Counted from the first letter of the stretch, positions 1 to 8,765 are shown. The stretch: DNA of 64,000 bases from Flavobacterium aquidurense (GCF_001404985.1 NZ_JRLF01000015.1:1-64000), one strand, 5' to 3'. The notes: a model not told the origin generated them from the sequence alone. Translations and numbers: made by a program.

Positions 1-56
1 TCTGTCGCAAAGACTAAAAAATAGATTATTAATACTGTAATACAGCTTTATTATAT

Positions 57-90
57 AAACTCTATCATTTTCATATGATGGAGTTTTTTA
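57..90 (+). terminator. Intrinsic terminator of a gene left of the window
   Basis: Twelve-base arms at 57-68 and 75-86 pair with one T:G wobble around a six-base loop and run into a stretch of T. It most likely ends a plus-strand gene lying before base 1. Confidence 0.6.
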
Positions 91-154
91 TTTTAAATAA
101 AAAAAACAGATTTATCCTACTAAAAAATGTATTTTTACTGATAAATTTTAATCA

Positions 155-628
155 ATGGATTACCCTAAATATGATTTAAAAGTCAGTTCAAATTCTACTA
201 TTTTTGAATTTATAAGTTCAGGAAAACAAGGAAACATTAATAAAGTAATAAAATATACTTTAATGCAAAATCCCGAAATTGTAAATCTTGGTTTTGGAGA
301 TAAAATTAATATTAATGAGAGTAAAGGAACATTTGATATTGATGATGTTAATACAACCAATAATGGGGATCGTAATATTATACTAGCAACTGTTGCAAAT
401 GCAACTTATATTTATACTGAAATTTATCCTGATAAATTTATATTTTTCTCAGGTAGTTGCAAGATTAGAACCAGATTATATAGAATTCTAATTTCGAGTA
501 ATTATAATGAATTAGTAAAAACTTTCTTTATCTTTGGTATATTACAAAATCCTATTACAGGAAAATATTATAATGTATCTTTTAGAAATGACACAAATTT
601 TATTGGATTTTTAATTAAAAGAAAATAA
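155..628 (+). CDS. DUF6934 family protein
   Basis: This 157-residue soluble protein resembles the Bacteroidota family DUF6934, whose function is unknown. Features typical of the family are the NLGFGD segment near residue 44, a TNNGD segment near 67, the EIYPD segment near 89, the FFSGS segment near 97 and the RTRLYR segment near 104. There is no signal peptide or membrane segment. The stop is followed after two bases by a 54-residue reading frame in the same direction, and a hairpin follows that second gene, so the two look like a bicistron. The base composition is more AT-rich than the metabolic genes further right, with many AAT, ATA and TTA codons, which may mean an accessory gene. The pairing with a tiny lysine-rich partner recalls toxin-antitoxin layouts, but nothing in the sequence proves that. 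Family assignment is from recognition of motifs only. Confidence 0.75.
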   Translation: MDYPKYDLKVSSNSTIFEFISSGKQGNINKVIKYTLMQNPEIVNLGFGDKININESKGTFDIDDVNTTNNGDRNIILATVANATYIYTEIYPDKFIFFSGSCKIRTRLYRILISSNYNELVKTFFIFGILQNPITGKYYNVSFRNDTNFIGFLIKRK

Positions 629-630
629 TC

Positions 631-795
631 ATGAAAAATTTAGATAAAAAAATAGTGATAAATAAAAATCCTTCAAAGATTAACTCTACTGTCTCTATTG
701 ATAAAAAATTGGACAAGATTAAAAACGTAAATTTTGTTTCAAATAAAATAGAAGAAGTTAACAAGGTTATAAATAAATTAGAATTAACTTTCTGA
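631..795 (+). CDS. Small basic hypothetical protein, partner of DUF6934
   Basis: A 54-residue reading frame starts with ATG two bases after the DUF6934 stop and ends with TGA just before a terminator-like hairpin. The product is very rich in Lys, Asn and Ile, with a heptad-like pattern in the C-terminal half (VSNKIEEVNKVINKLEL), which could form a short amphipathic helix or coiled coil. It has no signal peptide. I do not recognise a named family. Tight spacing with the upstream gene suggests translational coupling and a joint role. It may be real or a chance frame; the position between the gene and the hairpin is the main support. Confidence 0.5.
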   Translation: MKNLDKKIVINKNPSKINSTVSIDKKLDKIKNVNFVSNKIEEVNKVINKLELTF

Positions 796-813
796 AATGA
801 CTTATAAATATAT

Positions 814-835
814 GGAGTTTTACTACTCCTTTTTA
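814..835 (+). terminator. Terminator of the DUF6934 pair
   Basis: GGAGT at 814-818 and ACTCC at 825-829 form a five-base stem with a six-base loop followed by five T. It sits between the plus-strand pair and the convergent Crp/Fnr gene. Confidence 0.5.
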
Positions 836-872
836 TTTTCCATTTTATAAATTTTACAGCCAAATTATAAAT

Positions 873-1454
873 CTAACCTAATCTTTTTCTAATCCTGCTC
901 AATGACTGACTAGTAATTCCCAAATAAGAAGCGATATGATATAAAGCAATCCTATTTAGAATTTCGGGTTGTTCAGTTTGCAATTTGGTATAACGCTGTT
1001 CTACTGTATTAAAAAGAAGTGCTTCCATTCTGGATTGAGCGTAGATAAAAAATAATTCTGCCAAAACCCTTCCAGTATTTGCCCAACCTTTATTGACATC
1101 ATATAAATTCTGAAGATCCTTGTATTTTATAGCATACAACTCTGCATCTTCCAGCGCTTCGACATAATAAACGCAAGGATATTGATAAACAAAACTGGCA
1201 AAAGAAACGATAAATTGCCCTTCTGAAAAGAAAAACATATTTCGATCCTCCATTGCTTTTTCATCATAATAATAGATTCTAAAAATACCTTTTCGTATAA
1301 AACCAAGATCAGAACATACGAAATTTTGCATATTAAAAAATTCTCCTTTTTTAATTGTTCTGGTATACCAATATTGATTTCCCTTATCAAAATCTACTGT
1401 AGAAAGATTGGAGAAATTATGCAAAAAATCAAATAATACTTTTTTATCATCCAT
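873..1454 (-). CDS. Crp/Fnr family transcriptional regulator
   Basis: The 193-residue protein has an N-terminal cyclic-nucleotide-binding-like beta roll (about residues 25-120, with KKGEFF and LGFIRKGIFRIYYYD) and a short C-terminal helix-turn-helix (about 155-193, ending IASYLGITSQSLSRIRKRLG). This is the compact form common in Bacteroidota, where the ligand pocket is usually degenerate and cAMP binding is not expected. It would bind DNA as a dimer. It is convergent with the DUF6934 pair and lies just downstream of the peroxiredoxin gene on the same strand, 57 bases away, so the two could share a transcript. The ligand and target genes are unknown. Confidence 0.85.
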   Translation of the reverse strand: MDDKKVLFDFLHNFSNLSTVDFDKGNQYWYTRTIKKGEFFNMQNFVCSDLGFIRKGIFRIYYYDEKAMEDRNMFFFSEGQFIVSFASFVYQYPCVYYVEALEDAELYAIKYKDLQNLYDVNKGWANTGRVLAELFFIYAQSRMEALLFNTVEQRYTKLQTEQPEILNRIALYHIASYLGITSQSLSRIRKRLG

Positions 1455-1511
1455 ATATAAACAGGTAAACCCAGCTTTAGTAAACCGGGTTTAAAAGTAT
1501 GAAATAAAGTA

Positions 1512-1970
1512 TTACTTTGCTTGTTTTAAAAAATCCAATACTTCTTTTGCATGTGCAGCACCTTTAAAAAAATCCCTGAATTTATAGATTACAATTCCTT
1601 CGTTGTTTACAACAAAAGTTTCTCTACCGGTTAAAAACAATGCTTTTTTTACTCCAAATTGCCTGATGACCTTATTTCCGGGATCACTTAATAATTTAAA
1701 AGGCAATCTGTTTTTTTCGGCAAAATTTTTATGGCTTTCTATACTTCCTGCATTAATTCCTAAAACCTGTATGCCGGCATCTGTAAAATCCTGATAACGG
1801 TCTCGAAAAGCACAAGCTTCTTTTGTACAAACGCCACTTTCATCCTTTGGATAAAAATAAATCACTGTTGTAGTACCTAAAGTATCTGTACTGCTGTTAA
1901 AATTATTTCCGTTTTGATCCTGAAGGGTAAAATATGGTATTTTATCTCCTACTTTTAATTCGTTTATCAT
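1512..1970 (-). CDS. bcp: Thiol peroxidase, PrxQ/Bcp-type peroxiredoxin
   Basis: This 152-residue thioredoxin-fold enzyme reduces hydrogen peroxide and organic hydroperoxides, using thioredoxin as electron donor in known members. The segment around residues 41-58 (YPKDESGVCTKEACAFRD) carries the peroxidatic Cys48 and the resolving Cys53 five residues later, the arrangement of atypical two-Cys PrxQ enzymes. Length and the absence of a signal peptide fit a cytoplasmic antioxidant protein. The family usually has Pro-Gly before the active Cys; here it is Ser-Gly-Val. An 18-base perfect palindrome lies about 50 bases upstream of the start and may be a regulator site. Confidence 0.9.
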   Translation of the reverse strand: MINELKVGDKIPYFTLQDQNGNNFNSSTDTLGTTTVIYFYPKDESGVCTKEACAFRDRYQDFTDAGIQVLGINAGSIESHKNFAEKNRLPFKLLSDPGNKVIRQFGVKKALFLTGRETFVVNNEGIVIYKFRDFFKGAAHAKEVLDFLKQAK

Positions 1971-2019
1971 TTTAGTTTAAATTTTATAGTGCAAATTTGA
2001 TCCGAAATAAAACTGACCG

Positions 2020-2037
2020 AATTAACTTAAGTTAATT
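2020..2037. promoter_or_regulatory. 18-bp palindrome between bcp and the TauE gene
   Basis: AATTAACTTAAGTTAATT is a perfect palindrome in the divergent region between the peroxiredoxin and the sulfite exporter genes. Its position suits an operator for either gene, but an AT-rich palindrome of this kind can arise by chance. Confidence 0.3.
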
Positions 2038-2208
2038 AATATTCAAAAAAAGCAATTTTACAAAATACAAACGCTTCTATCATACTGGTTTTAAAAGTCT
2101 TATTTTGGTTTAAAAATGGCTCCTCTCATTTTTAAGGTATTATTAAGGTCGTAATTTTTCCGGAAACTAATATCAATTCGTAAATTAGCCACAATAAAAT
2201 TTATCCGA

Positions 2209-3045
2209 ATGACAGTACTTACATTTACCCTGATTATGATTCTTGGTGCTTTTTTAGCAGGTTTTATTGGTTCATTATCAGGCTTGGGTGGCGGAATTAT
2301 CATAATTCCCCTTTTAACAGTCATTCTTGGCGTTGATATTCATTATGCAATTGGTGCGGCTTTAGTTTCTGTAATTGCAACCTCATCAGGTTCTGCCGCT
2401 GCTTATGTCAGGGAAGGAATTACCAATATGAGATTGGGAATTTTTCTTGAGATTGCCACAACAATCGGTGCGGTTTGCGGAGCTTTACTTTCTACCATTG
2501 CTCCTACTTCATTTATTGCCATATTATTTGGACTTACCTTGATTTTCTCTGCTATTAATTCACTTCGAAAAAAGCAAGAACATATTGTTTTAGAATCAAG
2601 TCCCTTGGCTAAAAAACTAAGACTAGAAGGAACTTATCCTTCGCACGACGGTCAAGTAATTAAATACGGAACCAAAAATGTGGTTGGCGGTTTTGGTATG
2701 ATGGGAATTGCCGGTATGATGTCCGGATTATTAGGGATTGGTTCCGGTGCTTTTAAAGTAATTGCAATGGATAATATCATGAGAATTCCGTTTAAAGTTT
2801 CTACCACAACTAGTAATTTTATGATGGGTGTTACCGCAATGGCCAGTTCTGTAATCTACATTCAAAAAGGATATATTGAACCCGGTATTTGTATGCCTGT
2901 TGTCATTGGCGTTTTGTTTGGTGCTATGGCCGGAGCGAAAGTCCTGGTAAAAACCGATCCTAAAAAACTAAGAATCTTTTTTGCGTGCCTGATTTTTGTG
3001 CTTGCATTAAACATGATATACAACGGACTTAATGGAAAAATCTAA
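2209..3045 (+). CDS. TauE/SafE family sulfite/sulfonate exporter
   Basis: A 278-residue inner-membrane protein with about eight hydrophobic segments in two repeats. The glycine-rich GSLSGLGGGIIIIPLL segment (residues 22-37) and its counterpart GMMSGLLGIGSGAFK in the second half are hallmarks of the TauE/SafE (TSUP) family, which exports sulfite, sulfoacetate or related organosulfur anions, or imports sulfur compounds. The following DUF1634 gene overlaps it by 14 bases, a pairing seen often in this family. The substrate cannot be told from sequence. Confidence 0.9.
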   Translation: MTVLTFTLIMILGAFLAGFIGSLSGLGGGIIIIPLLTVILGVDIHYAIGAALVSVIATSSGSAAAYVREGITNMRLGIFLEIATTIGAVCGALLSTIAPTSFIAILFGLTLIFSAINSLRKKQEHIVLESSPLAKKLRLEGTYPSHDGQVIKYGTKNVVGGFGMMGIAGMMSGLLGIGSGAFKVIAMDNIMRIPFKVSTTTSNFMMGVTAMASSVIYIQKGYIEPGICMPVVIGVLFGAMAGAKVLVKTDPKKLRIFFACLIFVLALNMIYNGLNGKI

Positions 3046-3439
3046 GGTTATGCAACACGAAAAATTTGGAGAGAAAGATTTTCAATTCATTATTGGTAAT
3101 TTATTGCGCTACGGTGTCTGGATTTCATTATCTGTAGCTTTTATTGGCGGAATTGTTTATTTAATGGGACATAGCACTGATATAGAGAACTACTCTGTAT
3201 TTCATGAAAATGACCGAAATATTTTTGAAGTAATTTCGTCAATCTACAATGGGGCAATTCAGGGAAAAGGAGAATCACTGATATTCGTTGGGATTATCCT
3301 GCTTTTTCTAACGCCTGTATTGCGTGTTTTACTATCACTGTTTTCTTTTCTTCTCGAAAAAGATTATCTGTATGTAGTGATCACACTAATCGTAATTTTA
3401 ATAATTCTGATCAGTGTTTCCTTTGGATTTTCACATTAA
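3032..3439 (+). CDS. DUF1634 membrane protein, partner of TauE/SafE
   Basis: A 135-residue membrane protein with three predicted hydrophobic segments (about residues 31-46, 83-104 and 114-132) matching DUF1634. Genes of this family are commonly coupled to TauE/SafE exporters and are thought to be accessory subunits. The chosen ATG at 3032 overlaps the exporter gene; a second ATG at 3050, four bases after the exporter stop, would remove six residues and is also possible. Confidence 0.85.
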   Translation: MEKSKVMQHEKFGEKDFQFIIGNLLRYGVWISLSVAFIGGIVYLMGHSTDIENYSVFHENDRNIFEVISSIYNGAIQGKGESLIFVGIILLFLTPVLRVLLSLFSFLLEKDYLYVVITLIVILIILISVSFGFSH

Positions 3440-3484
3440 AGCAGATTGTTTACATCAATAAAAGATTAATTTAAAAGAACTACT

Positions 3485-4510
3485 ATGATAGAAATAGGAA
3501 TAGACAGTTTTGCTTCGGCAATGTACGGAGACAATAATACTTTGAGCAGTGTCGATGCTATGGAACAATTACTGCAAAGAATCGAACTGGCAGATCAGGC
3601 GGGACTTGACGTTTTTGGAATTGGAGAACACCACAAGAAAGAGTTTCTGGATTCGGCTACAGCTGTAATATTAGGCGCAGCAGCAGCAAGAACAAGCCGC
3701 ATAAGATTAGCAAGTGCCGTATCAGTTCTTAGCGCTGCTGATCCGGTTCGATTGTATCAAAACTTTGCAACCTTAGATTTAATATCAAAAGGAAGAGCTG
3801 AAATTGTCGTGGGTCGTGGATCAGCGATTGAAGCCTATCCCCTTTTTGGATTTAGCCTAAACGATTACGACGCACTTTTTAGTGAAAAATTAGATCTTTT
3901 ACTTCAAATTAGAGATAACGAATTTATAACGTGGTCGGGGAAATTTCGCCCTGCATTAAATAATCTTCCAATTTATCCCAGGGCTTTACAGGAAAAACTG
4001 CCAATTTGGTTAGGCGTTGGTGGAACTCCTGAATCTTTTATCAGAGCAGGATCTTTAGGATTACCCTTAATGGTTGCGGTTATTGGAGGGCAAACGCATC
4101 GTTTTCGTCCACTGGTAGATTTGTATCGTGAAGCCGGAAAAGCTGCAGGTTACAAACCAGAAGAACTTAAAGTAGGTTTGCATTCCCCAGGGTTTGTTGG
4201 CAGTACAACTGCAAAAGCAATCGAGGAATATTATCCCGGTTATGCTGAGCTTTGGACAAAATTAGGAAGAGAACGCGGTTGGCCGCCTGTAACAAAAGAC
4301 AAATTTGATGGGCTTATTGATGATCAGGGTGTATTAGTTGTTGGTGATCCTGAACGTATTGCCGAGAAAATTTTACGCCACAGCGAATCACTGGGAGGGA
4401 TTTCGAGATTTACTTTCCAGATGGATAATGCAGGACTTACACATACACAATTAATGAATGCTATAGAACTTATAGGTTCAAAAGTGATTCCTTTAATTAA
4501 AAAAGCATAA
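3485..4510 (+). CDS. LLM class flavin-dependent oxidoreductase
   Basis: The 341-residue protein has the TIM-barrel fold of bacterial luciferase-like monooxygenases, which use reduced FMN or F420. Recognisable elements are the N-terminal MIEIGIDSF start, GIGEHHKKEF near residue 46, IRLASAVSVLSAADPVRLYQ near 76, and the GRAEIVVGRGSAIEAYPLFG block near 103. No signal peptide is present. It begins 45 bases after the DUF1634 gene and may belong to the same transcript, which would fit handling of organosulfur compounds such as alkanesulfonates, but the family is broad and the substrate is unknown. Confidence 0.88.
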   Translation: MIEIGIDSFASAMYGDNNTLSSVDAMEQLLQRIELADQAGLDVFGIGEHHKKEFLDSATAVILGAAAARTSRIRLASAVSVLSAADPVRLYQNFATLDLISKGRAEIVVGRGSAIEAYPLFGFSLNDYDALFSEKLDLLLQIRDNEFITWSGKFRPALNNLPIYPRALQEKLPIWLGVGGTPESFIRAGSLGLPLMVAVIGGQTHRFRPLVDLYREAGKAAGYKPEELKVGLHSPGFVGSTTAKAIEEYYPGYAELWTKLGRERGWPPVTKDKFDGLIDDQGVLVVGDPERIAEKILRHSESLGGISRFTFQMDNAGLTHTQLMNAIELIGSKVIPLIKKA

Positions 4511-4533
4511 TTTTTTTGCTCACATATAGCACA

Positions 4534-4645
4534 GATTCAGGTGTTTTCGCTGGTTTACTTTATTAATAGAGTTTTTTTGCCACAAATTAAAATGATTTTT
4601 TAATCACTTTCTCTTAGAAAAAAACCAGCGAAAACCCTTTGAATC
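4534..4645. repeat. Long inverted repeat, dispersed intergenic element
   Basis: Arms TTTTCGCTGGTTT (4544-4556) and AAACCAGCGAAAA (4622-4634) are perfect complements, with outer GATTCA/TGAATC arms at 4534-4539 and 4640-4645. The centre contains 'gccacaaattaaaatgattt', a wording that recurs near 51.23-51.33 kb. It looks like one member of a dispersed non-coding repeat family. Confidence 0.6.
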
Positions 4646-4665
4646 AGTGAAAATCTATAATAAAC

Positions 4666-4698
4666 AAAAAGCATCCGCCAAATGACGGATGCTTTTTT
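4666..4698. terminator. Bidirectional terminator
   Basis: GCATCCG (4671-4677) and CGGATGC (4686-4692) form a perfect stem flanked by five A on the left and six T on the right. It serves the convergent oxidoreductase and TonB receptor genes. Confidence 0.8.
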
Positions 4699-4728
4699 AT
4701 GTAAACTCTTCTCAAAGGAGAAATATTC

Positions 4729-7167
4729 TTAGAATTTATATGTTACACCAACCCTAAAATTTACAGGCTGTTCAGTTTGCCAGTAATACGCATTAAGATA
4801 AGAGTAATAAGAACCGCTGTAAAGATATTCATTAAGAATATTGTAAACGTTTGCAGTGATTTTGAACTTTTTGGCATCATAAGATAGCCCTCCATCCATT
4901 TTAAAATAATTTGGAAGTTTTTCCAGCCCCACACTCCATGTATCTGTTAAACGTCCTGCAAGATAAGTTCCTCCTAAAGAAGCTCCAAAACCTTTAAAAG
5001 TCCCGTATTGAACGGTATAGTTTAACCATGCATTTGCTGTATGTTTTGAATATCCGGGAACAATATCTCCCACTGCAATGCCAGGAATAGTTCCGTTTAA
5101 TTTCAATACAACAGATTCTGTGAAGGCGTAATTTGCCACAACATTAAAACCATCAAAGATTTTTCCTCTTAAATCAAATTCAGCACCTCTTGCTCTTTTT
5201 TCTCCCAAAACAATACTGTATTGTTCTCCTGGTGTATTAGCTGGATCAGATGCCAGTTCATTTTGTTTTAAGATACTGTAAGCAGATAATGTAGTACTCC
5301 AAGATCCATCAAACCAGTCTTTTTTAATACCAATTTCAGTATTGCTTCCTGTAAGGGGTTTTACTTTATCTCCATTTTTTATAATACCGGATTGTGGTAT
5401 AAAAGCCTGATCGTATAATCCGTAAAGTGCTAAGCTTTCAGTAATAGAGTAACTTATACCTACACGCGGCGTAATATGACTGTCAGCAATTGGAGCTCCG
5501 CCCCAGCTGGCATTACTAATCCATGTATATCTTCCTGCAAGGGTTACTCTAAGCTTATTTTCAAAAAATCCAAGTTCATCCTGAACATATCCGGCTGCAT
5601 AGTTTGTAGTCATTAAACCACCTGCAGTTGCAGCTCTTATGGAAAGAGGTGTTGTATGGTCGAAAGCAGGAAAACCGTTAGATGGCGTACCATAATTTGG
5701 ATTGTAAACATTAAACGGATTATCCACAGTATCAAGATCGTGAGATTGTCCCCAATCTGCCGCATAATCTTTACTTGCCAAATCTACACCAGCTAATATT
5801 TTATGGGTAACTGATCCGGTAGTGAATTTTCCGTTCAAAAATATCTGACCTAAATACATATTACTTTCTGCATCCCAAATACCAACGTTTCTGATAATTT
5901 CACCTTTTTCAAGTGTACCTTCCGGCACTCCGTCAAAATCCCTGTCTACAGGTCCTGGTCCAACAACGCCCGGCCATGAGCTATAACCTTGTTGTATGTA
6001 TTTAAAATATGAAGTTTGAGCGGTCAATTTCCAGCGGTCATCAAACTTGTGTTCAAACATTAAATATCCGCTATGATCCTGAATATTGGTATCAGGTAAT
6101 CCCGGTTGTGTCATTGTAAATCCAACTGGCAAAGTTGCATATCCTTCAGATTCCGGACCAAATACGTAGTAAGATCCAACTTCAGTCATATTAGCATACT
6201 GAAAATTATATTCAGCTGTAATTTTAGTTTTATCATCAATCTGGTAGCTGATAACCGGTGCAATTACGTAGCGGTCATTGTGCTCAAACGGACGATGAGA
6301 ACCTTTTTTTTGTGCAGCAGCATTAAAACGGTATAATAATTTTCCCTTTTTATCTAATTTTCCGTCTAAGTCAACACTTGCTCTGTAAAAATCATAGCTT
6401 CCTGCCATAACATTCACTTCACCTTTTGTAATTCCAGTTGGTTTTTTAGTCACTACATTATAAAGTCCGCTTGGATCACCGCTGGAAAGCATGAATCCTG
6501 CCGGTCCTTTTACAAACTCAATATGATCGACAAAACTCATATCTTCGGTTAATGGTCCCCAGAAAGACGAAACCACATTAAATCCATTACGGAATGCCTG
6601 AATTTGAGATCCACGCATTGTAATATTAGTATACAAATCACCCCAGTGTTCTAAACGTACTGCTCCACTCACATTACGGATAACTCCGTCACTCATACTT
6701 ATAATCTGCTGGTCTTTTAAAGTCTGACCGCTTACAATCTGAATGTTTTGAGGGATTTCAAGTACCGGAGTCTGAAGACGCAATGACATTGAAGGTTTGT
6801 CTTGCTTGTATTTATTTTTTGTAATAACTACTTCATCAAGATCTTCCTGACTTTCAGAAAGCATAAAATTTTTAGTCGTAGTTTGTCTTGCAGTAACTAT
6901 AATCTGATCTTCGATTGAATGTATTCCTACAGCATGAATACTAATAGTATAACTTGCAGGTTTTACATTTTTAATTTCGTATTGTCCTTTTTCATTGGTA
7001 ACGGCACTATACTTTGTTCCTCTTAGAACTACTGAAACATTCTCTGCAGGAACATTGCCGCTCAAGGAAACTTTTCCTGTTACTTTTCCTGATTCCTGAC
7101 CTATCATGGTTAATGAGGTCAAAAACATCAGGCAAAATAAAGCTTTTTTTATAAACATGATATTCAT
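4729..7167 (-). CDS. TonB-dependent siderophore receptor
   Basis: An 812-residue outer-membrane receptor. Domain order: signal peptide (about residues 1-23), a CarboxypepD_reg-like beta-sandwich (about 25-115, with VTNEKGQYEIKNVKPASY), a plug (about 125-240, with EIPQNIQIVSGQ, MRGSQIQAF and FVKGPAGFMLSSGDPSG) and a 22-strand type barrel ending in aromatic Phe (VGVTYKF). The plug wording is that of ferrichrome/ferric-siderophore receptors, so import of an iron chelate through TonB-ExbBD energy is likely. It stands alone, with a well-formed promoter just upstream and a shared terminator downstream. No siderophore biosynthesis genes are near, so it may take up foreign siderophores. Confidence 0.93.
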   Translation of the reverse strand: MNIMFIKKALFCLMFLTSLTMIGQESGKVTGKVSLSGNVPAENVSVVLRGTKYSAVTNEKGQYEIKNVKPASYTISIHAVGIHSIEDQIIVTARQTTTKNFMLSESQEDLDEVVITKNKYKQDKPSMSLRLQTPVLEIPQNIQIVSGQTLKDQQIISMSDGVIRNVSGAVRLEHWGDLYTNITMRGSQIQAFRNGFNVVSSFWGPLTEDMSFVDHIEFVKGPAGFMLSSGDPSGLYNVVTKKPTGITKGEVNVMAGSYDFYRASVDLDGKLDKKGKLLYRFNAAAQKKGSHRPFEHNDRYVIAPVISYQIDDKTKITAEYNFQYANMTEVGSYYVFGPESEGYATLPVGFTMTQPGLPDTNIQDHSGYLMFEHKFDDRWKLTAQTSYFKYIQQGYSSWPGVVGPGPVDRDFDGVPEGTLEKGEIIRNVGIWDAESNMYLGQIFLNGKFTTGSVTHKILAGVDLASKDYAADWGQSHDLDTVDNPFNVYNPNYGTPSNGFPAFDHTTPLSIRAATAGGLMTTNYAAGYVQDELGFFENKLRVTLAGRYTWISNASWGGAPIADSHITPRVGISYSITESLALYGLYDQAFIPQSGIIKNGDKVKPLTGSNTEIGIKKDWFDGSWSTTLSAYSILKQNELASDPANTPGEQYSIVLGEKRARGAEFDLRGKIFDGFNVVANYAFTESVVLKLNGTIPGIAVGDIVPGYSKHTANAWLNYTVQYGTFKGFGASLGGTYLAGRLTDTWSVGLEKLPNYFKMDGGLSYDAKKFKITANVYNILNEYLYSGSYYSYLNAYYWQTEQPVNFRVGVTYKF

Positions 7168-7192
7168 TATTATTTGGTTTTGATTTCGCTCG

Positions 7193-7223
7193 CAAAAGTA
7201 GTAGCTAAAAATCTGTTTTCCAA
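7193..7223 (-). promoter_or_regulatory. Bacteroidota-type promoter of the siderophore receptor
   Basis: On the minus strand TTG (7223-7221) is followed after 20 bases by TACTTTTG (7200-7193), matching the TTG/TAnnTTTG consensus of the Bacteroidota housekeeping sigma factor. Transcription would begin roughly 20 bases before the start codon. Confidence 0.7.
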
Positions 7224-7387
7224 ATTATTTTTAATCATTCTAAATAAAAATTAAAGCTCATTCTGAATTGTCATAAGAGATTTAAAAAAGTTTACAATAT
7301 ATTATTTGAGAAAATATCCTATTACAAATAAGTCTCCTTATCTTTAAATCCGTTAAAATAAAATTGTCTCTATAAAACCAATCAGAT

Positions 7388-8668
7388 ATGAATAATACCA
7401 CCACAATTAGAAAAGTAGCCATTGTAGGATACAACCGAATCCCGTTTGCAAGAGCTAATACAGCGTACTCCGAAGTTGGAAATCAGGATATGATGACGGC
7501 TGCACTTAACGGTCTTATTGATAAATATAATCTGAAAGGAAAATTATTAGGCGAAGTTGTTGGCGGAGCCGTAATCAAACATACTTATGATAATAATTTG
7601 ATTAGGGAATGCGTCATGAAAACCACTCTTGATCCCGCAACTCCTGCTTGTGATTTACAACAAGCCTGCGATACCGGAATAGAAAGTGCCATTTATATTG
7701 CTAATAAAATTGCGCTTGGGCAAATAGAATCCGGAATTGCCGGAGGTGTGGATTCTATTAGTGATATGCCAATTGCCGTAAGCGAAAAACTGAGAAAAAT
7801 TCTATTGAATGCCAGAAAGGCAAAATCATTAGGCGAAAAAATAAAACTGTTCTTAAAATTACGTCCCAAAGATTTGTCTCCTTTAGTTCCGCGTAACGAA
7901 GAATCGCAAACGGGACTTTCGATGGGCGGACATACTGAAATTACAGCAAAACACTATAAGATATCCCGTGAAGATCAGGATAATCTCGCGCTTAAAAGTC
8001 ATTTGAATATGGCAAAAGCATACGATGAAGGTTTTTTTGATGATATGATTACGCCTTTTAACGGACTTGAAAAAGACAATAACCTTAGAAAAGACAGTAC
8101 AATCGAAAAACTGGCAAAACTTAATCCTGCCTTTGATAAAGTAAACGGAACACTTACCGCCGGAAATTCTACTCCGCTGACTGATGGTGCATCCTGCATA
8201 CTTTTAGCAAGCGAAGAATGGGCTGCATCACAAGGACTTCCTGTTTTGGCTTATATCACTTTTGCCGAAGTTGCAGCTATTGAATATGTAAAAAACCAAC
8301 AAAATCTATTGTTAGCGCCTTTATTTGCCGCCAGCAAAATGCTTGATAAAGCCGGGTTAACTTTACAGGATTTCGATTATTATGAAATTCATGAAGCTTT
8401 TGCTGCACAGGTTTTGGCTACTTTAAAAATTTGGGAAAGCCCGGAATTAAGTGCTCAAATTGGACTAAAGAAAACTTTGGGAGCTATTGACAGAGAAAAA
8501 TTAAATGTAAAAGGAAGCAGCCTTGCAGCAGCACATCCTTTTGCCGCAACCGGAGGACGAATTATTGGTGTTATGGCAAAACTACTAAATGAAAAAGGCT
8601 CAGGACGAGGATTTATCTCGATTTGTGCCGCAGGAGGTCAAGGAGTTACAATGATAATCGAGAAATAA
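7388..8668 (+). CDS. Acetyl-CoA C-acyltransferase (thiolase)
   Basis: A 426-residue degradative-type thiolase, which cleaves 3-ketoacyl-CoA to acetyl-CoA and a shortened acyl-CoA. Catalytic residues are visible: nucleophile Cys94 in QQACDTG, His in HEAFAAQ near residue 339, His383 in AAAHPFAATGG, and the proton-transfer Cys413 in CAAGGQG. The length and the sequence style fit the FadI side of the family, which partners a FadJ-type multienzyme. No such partner is adjacent here; the gene has its own hairpin terminator with nested arms. Confidence 0.9.
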   Translation: MNNTTTIRKVAIVGYNRIPFARANTAYSEVGNQDMMTAALNGLIDKYNLKGKLLGEVVGGAVIKHTYDNNLIRECVMKTTLDPATPACDLQQACDTGIESAIYIANKIALGQIESGIAGGVDSISDMPIAVSEKLRKILLNARKAKSLGEKIKLFLKLRPKDLSPLVPRNEESQTGLSMGGHTEITAKHYKISREDQDNLALKSHLNMAKAYDEGFFDDMITPFNGLEKDNNLRKDSTIEKLAKLNPAFDKVNGTLTAGNSTPLTDGASCILLASEEWAASQGLPVLAYITFAEVAAIEYVKNQQNLLLAPLFAASKMLDKAGLTLQDFDYYEIHEAFAAQVLATLKIWESPELSAQIGLKKTLGAIDREKLNVKGSSLAAAHPFAATGGRIIGVMAKLLNEKGSGRGFISICAAGGQGVTMIIEK

Positions 8669-8683
8669 ATAACTATGAATACG

Positions 8684-8725
8684 AAACCCGACAGATTATA
8701 CCGATGCTTCGGAACTGTCGGGTTT
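8684..8725. terminator. Palindromic repeat/terminator after the thiolase
   Basis: Perfect eleven-base arms AAACCCGACAG (8684-8694) and CTGTCGGGTTT (8715-8725) enclose a small second hairpin (CCGA/TCGG, 8701-8712). The same arm sequence recurs at 14882-14914, so this is a member of a repeat family that probably also terminates transcription between the convergent thiolase and azoreductase genes. Confidence 0.7.
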
Positions 8726-8765
8726 ACTTGATACGAAAATGTCCAACTATCGTATTATTTCTATT

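Noticed and set aside
1467..1492. AAACCC/GGGTTT hairpin between bcp and the Crp/Fnr gene
   Set aside because: The stem is only six bases with a long loop and no T-run on the minus strand, so it is not listed as a terminator.
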